DNA of 39,657 nucleotides, taken from positions 1-39,657 of the forward strand of contig WLNM01000001.1 of assembly GCA_009699825.1 (NCBI GenBank), in the 5' to 3' direction. Shown here one piece after another: positions 34,127 to 39,657 of this stretch. Position 1 is the first letter of the stretch; every line of letters begins with the position of its first letter. Source of the stretch: Actinomycetota bacterium. Its GTDB lineage: Bacteria > Actinomycetota > Actinomycetes > Nanopelagicales > Nanopelagicaceae. The notes below the pieces were generated by a model, which saw only the letters and a list, made by a program, of their open reading frames with translations, made no database searches and was not told the origin of the DNA. The position numbers were made by a program, and so were the translations under genes.

Positions 34127-34165
34127 AACCTATACCTGAGGTTGAGAGATTCATACTCTATCTGC

Positions 34166-34678
34166 TTACCCAGCGAAATCTTCGGGATTGATCTGATCTA
34201 AAAACTCTCTGAATTTCTCTAATTCAGTGCTCTCCCCTGATGCTGCAGCCGCGTCTTCGGCAACGTCGTCTGGAATTTCTATTCCGACATTGTCGAGTAA
34301 ATCGGAATCCGCCAAAATATTGCTGTGAGTACGAAGGGCTAAGGCAATTGCATCCGATGGCCTAGAGGAAACACTTATAGCTTTTCCTTCTGGATCTCTA
34401 AGAAGCAATGACGCTAAAAAAACACCATCTTCTATCGCGGTAACTTGCACGGCGGTGAGGGTGGCGTCTAAGGATTCAACAATATCTTGCATTAAATCAT
34501 GAGTTAGCGGCCGCGGAGGTATTACACCTTGCTGCGCAAAAGCGATCGCCGTGGCTTCCACAGCACCGACCCAAATCGGTAAGAAACGAACTCCATCAAT
34601 TTCTTTTAAAAGCACTATGGGTTGGTTAGACGGCATCTCAATTCGAACACCAACTACCTGCATAGCAACCATACTCAT
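34166..34678 (-). CDS. Bifunctional nuclease domain protein (DUF151)
   Basis: Protein of 170 residues with the DUF151/BFN domain: VVGVRIEMPSNQPIVLLKE, FLPIWVGAVEATAIAFAQQG and SSRPSDAIALALRTH are conserved. Members have been reported to have RNase and DNase activity, but the physiological role is open. The acidic C-terminal tail (about residues 140-170) is typical of actinobacterial homologues (Rv1829 type). It stands between two MerR-type genes. Twelve bases separate it from the upstream MerR gene stop; the exact start among several early ATGs is not certain. Confidence 0.9.
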   Translation of the reverse strand: MSMVAMQVVGVRIEMPSNQPIVLLKEIDGVRFLPIWVGAVEATAIAFAQQGVIPPRPLTHDLMQDIVESLDATLTAVQVTAIEDGVFLASLLLRDPEGKAISVSSRPSDAIALALRTHSNILADSDLLDNVGIEIPDDVAEDAAAASGESTELEKFREFLDQINPEDFAG

Positions 34679-34690
34679 ATCAATACTGGT

Positions 34691-35410
34691 CTAGCGCAGG
34701 CGATTTAATCCACCGCGCACCAATGATGCGTGTAAGCGGATTGAAAGTGAGGCAATTTCCTTTTGAACTTCTTGTGCACGTGCCTTTGATTCGGCATTTT
34801 TCTGACGATTAAGTGGGGTAATCACCTGTTCAATCAAACCTATTTCGCGATCAGCTGCAGATTTAAAAGAACGCAAGTGGCGGGGTTCGATTCCAAATGT
34901 ACCCATCTCGGTTACGGCCTTAGCAACAGCAAGAGCATCACCGTCGTAGTGTCGACCGCGGGGTGCAATGAGTCCGAATGATTCTAATTCGACGAGAGCG
35001 TTCTCACTTAACCCACTGGCTGTAAGAAGTTCTTCACGAGAAAGACGCATTTCGCTGGATTCAGCAAAGGCAGATGGCGCCATTTCGCCATCAACAGTGG
35101 CAAGTGATGGTCGAGGGACGGCTATACCACCAGAAGTTGCCGCAGGCTGTAATCCACGATCTAGTGCATCAAGGTTCTCCTTGATAACGCGAAGAGGTAA
35201 ATATTGATCTCGTTGGGCAAGCAATACATACCTTAAACGTTCAAGATCCGAGCCTGTGAATTTTCGATAACCCGATGGAGTTCTTTGTGGATCAATTAGA
35301 CCCTCTGATTCTAGAAATCGTATTTTTGAAATTGTAATATCTGCGAAATCCCCTCTCAATTTCGTGAGAACTTCACCAATGCTTAGATAGGCACGTGCAG
35401 GAACGCTCAT
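34691..35410 (-). CDS. MerR-family regulator, Rv1828-like
   Basis: Regulator of 239 residues with an N-terminal MerR helix-turn-helix (YLSIGEVLTKLRGDFADITISKIRFLESEGLIDPQRTPSGYRKF) and a second winged-helix-like C-terminal region, as in mycobacterial Rv1828. No cysteine or classic effector pocket is visible. It begins on the TAATG junction with the garA-like gene, so the two are translationally coupled. Targets are unknown. Confidence 0.9.
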   Translation of the reverse strand: MSVPARAYLSIGEVLTKLRGDFADITISKIRFLESEGLIDPQRTPSGYRKFTGSDLERLRYVLLAQRDQYLPLRVIKENLDALDRGLQPAATSGGIAVPRPSLATVDGEMAPSAFAESSEMRLSREELLTASGLSENALVELESFGLIAPRGRHYDGDALAVAKAVTEMGTFGIEPRHLRSFKSAADREIGLIEQVITPLNRQKNAESKARAQEVQKEIASLSIRLHASLVRGGLNRLR

Positions 35411-35886
35411 TACTTCTCCCCTGAAGATTTAATATGTGAATTACCAAAAAATAGCGCATGAAACTTACCAATTTGTAACTGATCTCCCATATGCAGAACT
35501 TGCTTTGCGATTGAAATTGAATTTACATAAGTTCCATTAAGACTTTGAGAATCAAGAATTGCAAACTCATTGTTTGAACGTTCAATCCGTGCATGTTTGC
35601 GAGAAACGGTCACATCATCAAAGAAAATATCACTCTCGGGGGAACGTCCTATAGAAATTTGATCGCTATCTAATAAGAAACGAGAACCTTCTGCTGGACC
35701 ACGGTGAATGACCAACATAGCTTTTTTCGAGCCTGGTGCACAGACTTCATCGATAATTGACTTGATTGATGCATCGGTTTTTTGTAGAAATATTTCTGCC
35801 TGAGATATCTCACCGGGAACATCAATGCTTCGTAGTCCTAGGCTCAGTGTTGAGGTTAATTCGCGTTCATTTTCAACTGCTGCCAC
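35410..35886 (-). CDS. garA: FHA-domain regulator GarA/OdhI-like
   Basis: Phosphothreonine-binding protein of 158 residues that in relatives inhibits 2-oxoglutarate dehydrogenase and tunes glutamate metabolism, switched off by PknG/PknB phosphorylation near its N-terminus. The FHA core is complete: ISIGRSPESDIFFDDVTVSRKHARIE, then LNGTYVN and GDQLQIGKFHALFF. The N-terminal phospho-motif, ETTS in GarA, reads ELTS here, so only the second threonine (Thr11) remains. GTG start at 35886 with a strong purine-rich ribosome site. It sits downstream of gcvH, as garA does in mycobacteria. Confidence 0.9.
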   Translation of the reverse strand: MAAVENERELTSTLSLGLRSIDVPGEISQAEIFLQKTDASIKSIIDEVCAPGSKKAMLVIHRGPAEGSRFLLDSDQISIGRSPESDIFFDDVTVSRKHARIERSNNEFAILDSQSLNGTYVNSISIAKQVLHMGDQLQIGKFHALFFGNSHIKSSGEK

Positions 35887-35962
35887 GAATAACCCCTTCC
35901 CTTGAAATCTTTGGGCTCACCTTGAACTTAAGGGTGACACTAGGGGGATGTAACCCTGCGGG

Positions 35963-36343
35963 TCAAGCCGTAATGCCAGCGTAATCAGTGGCTGAAAGTA
36001 GTGTTTCTGGCTCAACTTCAACGGATATTTCGAAGAGCCAACCTTTTCCGTATGGATCGCTATTGATTGATTCAGGGACTGAATTTAAATCAGAATTTAC
36101 GGCTGTTACGTTGCCGGTAACGGGTGAAAATATTTCCGAAACGCTCTTTGTTGATTCTACTTCCCCGCATACTTTGTCCGCAGTTAATGTCTCACCAATT
36201 TTAGGTAATTGGACGTAAACAATATCTCCGAGAGCAGCCTGGGCGTAATCTGTGATTCCGACTCGATAAACCAAAGCAGTTGCCGTTGGAGCCACCCATT
36301 CGTGTTCCTTGGTGTACTTGAGTAAATCGGGAATATTAGACAT
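35963..36343 (-). CDS. gcvH: Glycine cleavage system H protein
   Basis: Lipoyl-carrying shuttle of the glycine cleavage system. 126 residues from ATG 36343: YTKEHEWV at the start, IVYVQLPKIGETLTADKVCGEVESTKSVSEIFSPVTG in the centre with the lipoylated lysine at about residue 66, and NSDPYGKGWLFEI. An upstream ATG at 36355 would add four residues (MDVK); the homologous N-terminus begins at MSN. It lies 14 bases downstream of pgsA. gcvP, its partner, is further along on the same strand. Confidence 0.95.
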   Translation of the reverse strand: MSNIPDLLKYTKEHEWVAPTATALVYRVGITDYAQAALGDIVYVQLPKIGETLTADKVCGEVESTKSVSEIFSPVTGNVTAVNSDLNSVPESINSDPYGKGWLFEISVEVEPETLLSATDYAGITA

Positions 36344-36357
36344 TTTTACATCCACTT

Positions 36358-36924
36358 CTAGAAGTTTATGGAACCTACTCTAATCCTTTTAATACCGCTT
36401 TGGAAATAGATCAAACCCGTATAAATATAAAGCACTATCCCCCACGTTGCGAAACTCCAACCTAGGACAAAAGAGACATGACCCATCGTGGATTCATGAG
36501 TCGCCAACAGTAGAAGTGGAAAAGCATATAAAAGATTGAAAGTCGAAGCTTTACCGAGAAAGGAAACTTCCAAAAGTGCGATGTTTCGTAACTTCATGAC
36601 CAGGGTTATAAGAGCGAGTATCGCATCTCTGCCCAGCAGTAGTAGCACAACCCACAAAGGAATTGCATCTCGCAGATACAAGACTATGAGTGTTGCCACA
36701 ATATATATACGATCGGCTGCGGGATCTAGTAGCGCTCCAAAGCTTGAAGTTTGATTCCAGGCTCTCGCGATTTTTCCATCAAAATAATCCGTGGCACCAG
36801 CAACCATTAAGGTTAGAATTGCAAATACATCTTGTTTACTAACTAATGCGAAGAATATAAATACAGGTACACCTAATAATCGTAGGATGCTTAGCGCATT
36901 CGGAACGTTTAGATTTCTATTCAT
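36358..36924 (-). CDS. pgsA: CDP-alcohol phosphatidyltransferase (PgsA-like)
   Basis: Membrane enzyme of phospholipid synthesis, 188 residues, about five or six helices. The family signature is perfect: DYFDGKIARAWNQTSSFG followed by ALLDPAADR, with the two metal-binding Asp pairs. N-terminal NVPNALSILRLLGVP is characteristic of phosphatidylglycerophosphate synthase. It matches the PgsA2-type gene beside gcvH in mycobacteria; cardiolipin-synthase activity is an alternative. A TAGTAT hexamer (36935-36930), whose TAG is also the cmk-der stop, ends five bases before the ATG. Confidence 0.9.
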   Translation of the reverse strand: MNRNLNVPNALSILRLLGVPVFIFFALVSKQDVFAILTLMVAGATDYFDGKIARAWNQTSSFGALLDPAADRIYIVATLIVLYLRDAIPLWVVLLLLGRDAILALITLVMKLRNIALLEVSFLGKASTFNLLYAFPLLLLATHESTMGHVSFVLGWSFATWGIVLYIYTGLIYFQSGIKRIRVGSINF

Positions 36925-36929
36925 GCGAA

Positions 36930-36935
36930 ATACTA
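36930..36935 (-). promoter_or_regulatory. -10 hexamer of pgsA overlapping the cmk-der stop (TAGTAT)
   Basis: On the minus strand the TAG stop of cmk-der is the first half of TAGTAT, which ends five bases before ATG 36924. The spacing is one base shorter than in the other leaderless candidates. Confidence 0.45.
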
Positions 36936-38900
36936 AATTTTCTCGCGTTCCTTAACGCGTATTGCTACCTGAACAGGAGTGCCCGGGAATGAAAATTCCT
37001 CACGAAGTCGACGCTCTATAAACCTTCGGTAGGAAGCTTCAATCCAACCACTAGAAAATATGATGAATTTAGGCGGGGCGATACCGGCTTGAGTTGCGTA
37101 AAAGATTTTAGGTTGCTTTCCTCCACGAACTGGTGGTGGTGTGGCCCCAATAAGAGCCCCCAAGAAAGCATTCAATTTAGAAGTTGGAACGCGTTTTTCC
37201 CACGAATCAATTGCAGTACGTAAAGCTGGAGCCAGTCGATCCCTATGCCATCCAGTTTTTGCAGCAACATTTACTCTTTGGGCCCACTCCACTTGATCCA
37301 AATGTCGATCAATTTCTCGGTCAAGTTGGTCTCTGCGGTCTTCATCCACGAGATCCCATTTATTCATAACAATTACCATAGCTTTACCAGCTTCTTCCGC
37401 CATTGTAATAATACGTAAATCCTGCTCTGAAATTGCCTCACTCGCATCTAAAACAACAACAGCTACTTCGCAACGTTCCAATGCTGCTTGTGTACGAAGT
37501 GAAGCGTAGTAATCAGTACCACTAGCTTGATTAGAACGTTTACGTAAACCGGCCGTGTCAATAAATCTCCACGTTGAACCACCAAATGAGATCAATTCAT
37601 CAACAGGATCACGTGTAGTTCCAGCAATTTCAGAAACGATAGATCTTTCTTCACCCGCGAGAGCGTTCAATAAAGATGATTTTCCCACATTAGGACGTCC
37701 TATCAGAGCAACGCGTCGATAACCATCTTGGACCTGTGCTCTGCCAACTTCAGGTAAATGCGAAACGACTTTATCTAAGAGATCACCACTTCCTCGCCCA
37801 TGCAAAGCAGAAACAAAGAAGGGTTCACCTAAACCAAGACTCCATAATGAATGTGCATCTGATTCTTCACGTTCACTATCAACTTTGTTGGCAATAAGAA
37901 TTATAGGTTTCTTAGCTTTTCGTAATTCTTGAACCAGAACATCATCTTCATCCAACGCTCCAATTTGAGCATCCACGACAAAGCAAAGAACATCTGATTG
38001 CTCCATTGCGATTTCAGCGCCGGCACTGACCGCTATTGAAATTCCATCCGGTTTAGATTCCCAACCGCCTGTATCCATAACAATAAATCTACGACCGCCC
38101 CATTCGCATTCGTACTGCACACGATCTCGCGTTACTCCTGGAGTATCTTCAACGATTGCCTCGCGTCTGCCAATAAATCGATTTATTAACGTTGATTTCC
38201 CAACGTTTGGTCTGCCTAAGATTCCAACTATTGGTAAACCAAGTAAATTGCGCTCACGCAGCAACTCCCAGATTCGATCGACGGTTTCATCGAGGTTTAA
38301 CAGCGTTGAATCAATTAAAACTGCGTCCGTAGGCCTTTGCAATGGTGAAACCTTACGTGTTGTGTCAATCTGATCGCGACCTTCTAAAGAAGCCTTAACT
38401 TCTTGAGTGGAAACATCACTGTCAATCTCAGCTTCTCGTCTAGAAGCCCGCGATTGCAAATCAGCGGTAAGAAATAATTTCAAGGTAGCTTCTGGAGCAA
38501 CCACACTTCCAATATCTCTTCCTTCGACAACTATTCCCCGTTGTGCGTTCTTTATGTATTGACGTTGGATCGACAATAGTTCTTTTCTGATTTCAGGAAT
38601 CGCCGCTATATAACTTACGCGATCAGTTACTTCCTGTGAACGTATCGCAAGATTTACATCCGTTTGGCCAACGTGCAAAATCGGATTTTGAGGATCGCAG
38701 TTAAATTTCAAAGGAAAATGTTTCAGCAGATCTATAAGTTTGTGGGCATCTTCTTCATTTTTTTCTAAACTCAACCACGTAACGCCGCGATAAAGAGCAC
38801 CGGTATCTAAATAATTCCAGCCAGCGCGATGAGCAATTAATTTCGCCGTACTTGATTTGCCAGCCCCACTGGGACCATCAATAGCTACAACGATTCCCAT
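36933..38900 (-). CDS. Bifunctional cytidylate kinase / GTPase Der fusion
   Basis: One 655-residue polypeptide. Residues 1 to about 220 are CMP kinase (P-loop GPSGAGKSS, LDTGALYRGVTW, VVEGRDIGSVVAPEATLKLFL). The rest is the ribosome-assembly GTPase Der with two G domains, GRPNVGKST near residue 228 with NKVD, and GRPNVGKSS near 400 with NKWD, plus a C-terminal KH-like domain. It links pyrimidine nucleotide supply and 50S maturation in one product. The fusion also occurs in other actinobacteria, whereas mycobacteria keep two neighbouring genes. No stop or start signal lies at the junction. It stands 28 bases downstream of tyrA. Confidence 0.95.
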   Translation of the reverse strand: MGIVVAIDGPSGAGKSSTAKLIAHRAGWNYLDTGALYRGVTWLSLEKNEEDAHKLIDLLKHFPLKFNCDPQNPILHVGQTDVNLAIRSQEVTDRVSYIAAIPEIRKELLSIQRQYIKNAQRGIVVEGRDIGSVVAPEATLKLFLTADLQSRASRREAEIDSDVSTQEVKASLEGRDQIDTTRKVSPLQRPTDAVLIDSTLLNLDETVDRIWELLRERNLLGLPIVGILGRPNVGKSTLINRFIGRREAIVEDTPGVTRDRVQYECEWGGRRFIVMDTGGWESKPDGISIAVSAGAEIAMEQSDVLCFVVDAQIGALDEDDVLVQELRKAKKPIILIANKVDSEREESDAHSLWSLGLGEPFFVSALHGRGSGDLLDKVVSHLPEVGRAQVQDGYRRVALIGRPNVGKSSLLNALAGEERSIVSEIAGTTRDPVDELISFGGSTWRFIDTAGLRKRSNQASGTDYYASLRTQAALERCEVAVVVLDASEAISEQDLRIITMAEEAGKAMVIVMNKWDLVDEDRRDQLDREIDRHLDQVEWAQRVNVAAKTGWHRDRLAPALRTAIDSWEKRVPTSKLNAFLGALIGATPPPVRGGKQPKIFYATQAGIAPPKFIIFSSGWIEASYRRFIERRLREEFSFPGTPVQVAIRVKEREKI

Positions 38901-38916
38901 GCCGTAATTCTACGGC
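38901..38916 (-). promoter_or_regulatory. Perfect dyad and leaderless-type -10 (TAGAAT) at the cmk-der start
   Basis: GCCGTA-GAAT-TACGGC abuts the ATG at 38900: six pairs and a four-base centre. The -10 hexamer TAGAAT (38912-38907) lies inside the dyad and ends six bases before the ATG. Confidence 0.5.
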
Positions 38917-38928
38917 TAGCCAGAGTGC

Positions 38929-39657
38929 TTAATTACTAGTTAAATGAACTTTCCAGCCTTGTTGTGTCAGAAAAAGCTCTAAAAATTGTGCTTTTTCCTC
39001 ATCTAAAATTGATAGCGTTACTAAACCAGTGTTTTGACCAGGCGTATGCTCTATCGAAACATCTTCTATATTGACACTTGCCGACGCACAATCATTAAAT
39101 ATTGCCGCCAATTGACCCGCTTTGTCATCAATAACAATATGTAGATAAATATATGATCGAGCCACATTTCCGTGTTTTCCGGGAATTAATTTTCGACCTC
39201 TGTTACCCAATTCAATAAATGATTGCGCAGCAGAAGAATTATTAAGTTCGGATTCGATCTTCTCCAAGCTTTTACGAAAATTACTTAAAACGGGAAGAAT
39301 ATTGGTTGCATTTTCACTGATGATGTCTTTCCATAAAAGGGGGTCTGAATCTGCGATGCGGGTGAAATCTCGAAAACCTTGCCCGATCAAAGCAAGCCAT
39401 TGTGGATCTGCTTCGATTAATTGAGCTGCCAAGAGACTAGCCAGCATTTGAGGAGTGTGAGATACCAGCGCCATTGCCCGATCATGGTTTTCTGGGTCCA
39501 TGTAAATAGGTACGCCGCCACATATGGAAATCAGTTCTGCTGCAACATCGATACTGTGTTTTTCAGCGGACTCCCCCGTCGTAACAATCCACGTGCGACC
39601 AGCAAATAAGTCACCACGAGCTGACTGTGGCCCGCTGATTTCGCGACCAGCCATAGG
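38929..39657 (-). CDS. tyrA: Prephenate dehydrogenase TyrA, C-terminal part
   Basis: Tyrosine synthesis: oxidative decarboxylation of prephenate. The gene runs out of the window at 39657; the last codons read PMAGRE, the conserved prephenate-site motif (HPMAGRE), so the N-terminal NAD-binding domain lies beyond the edge. The visible part has the helical dimer domain (VSHTPQMLASLLAAQL, GQGFRDFTRIADSDP) and a C-terminal ACT domain (YLHIVIDDKAGQLAAIF, VNIEDVSIEH) that probably senses tyrosine. It precedes cmk-der on the same strand. Confidence 0.93.
   Translation of the reverse strand, partial: PMAGREISGPQSARGDLFAGRTWIVTTGESAEKHSIDVAAELISICGGVPIYMDPENHDRAMALVSHTPQMLASLLAAQLIEADPQWLALIGQGFRDFTRIADSDPLLWKDIISENATNILPVLSNFRKSLEKIESELNNSSAAQSFIELGNRGRKLIPGKHGNVARSYIYLHIVIDDKAGQLAAIFNDCASASVNIEDVSIEHTPGQNTGLVTLSILDEEKAQFLELFLTQQGWKVHLTSN

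Noticed and set aside
1..39657. CRISPR arrays, insertion sequences, prophage or integron features
   Set aside because: No regularly spaced repeats, transposase, integrase or flanking repeats were seen; composition and gene order look uniformly chromosomal.

Overview
The window looks like a piece of chromosome from a streamlined, fairly AT-rich actinobacterium. I infer a freshwater acI-type lineage (Nanopelagicales: Planktophila/Nanopelagicus-like), but only from gene content, compactness and base composition. The actinobacterial assignment is firm. It rests on mshC (mycothiol synthesis) with its DUF3090/SCO1664-family partners, pafBC-tatAC-helY, a GarA-type FHA protein between gcvH and two MerR genes, a Cmk-Der fusion, and adjacent Lnt and Ppm1. 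Genes are packed with 4-bp ATGA overlaps, convergent genes overlap tail to tail, no gene-free stretch exceeds about 210 bases, and I see no mobile element or CRISPR.

Layout. 1-3548 (+): end of rsmB, rpe, an FMN riboswitch with a RibM/PnuC-type transporter, then hisE-hisG. 3545-4753 (-): serB. 4838-6254 (+): a lone ABC ATPase and ung, closed by a hairpin. 6295-8502 (-): a purine permease with a structured leader and a YczE-like membrane protein. 8546-9283 (+): a DUF554 protein. 9280-13545 (-): tRNA-Leu(GAG), apt, an OatA-like acyltransferase, thymidine kinase and a zinc alcohol dehydrogenase. 13617-14945 (+) M20 hydrolase and 14931-15881 (-) aldo/keto reductase. 15931-19795 (+): mycothiol-linked operon (histidine phosphatase, DUF3090, kinase-like SCO1664 family, mshC, HAD phosphatase). 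19773-20525 (-): RecB-like nuclease. 20577-30581 (+): trmI, pafB, pafC, tatA, tatC, lipid kinase, helY, 5'-3' exonuclease, lnt, ppm1. 30590-36924 (-): gcvP, MerR, bifunctional nuclease, MerR, garA, gcvH, pgsA. 36933-39657 (-): cmk-der fusion and the end of tyrA.

Three themes stand out. First, at nine gene starts a TANNNT -10 hexamer ends exactly six bases before the start codon, so leaderless transcription appears to be the default promoter design. Second, two conserved actinobacterial loci look pared down: the riboflavin genes expected between rpe and hisE are replaced by one FMN-riboswitch-controlled transporter (suggesting riboflavin uptake instead of synthesis), and the Pup-proteasome block expected between trmI and pafB is absent while pafBC remain. 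Third, several non-coding structures deserve testing: two mutually exclusive hairpins ahead of the purine permease, a Shine-Dalgarno-sequestering stem behind the FMN aptamer, and a perfect dyad overlapping the cmk-der -10. I do not see a clear case of a wholly new multi-gene system; the least understood conserved unit is the DUF3090/kinase-like pair tied to mshC.
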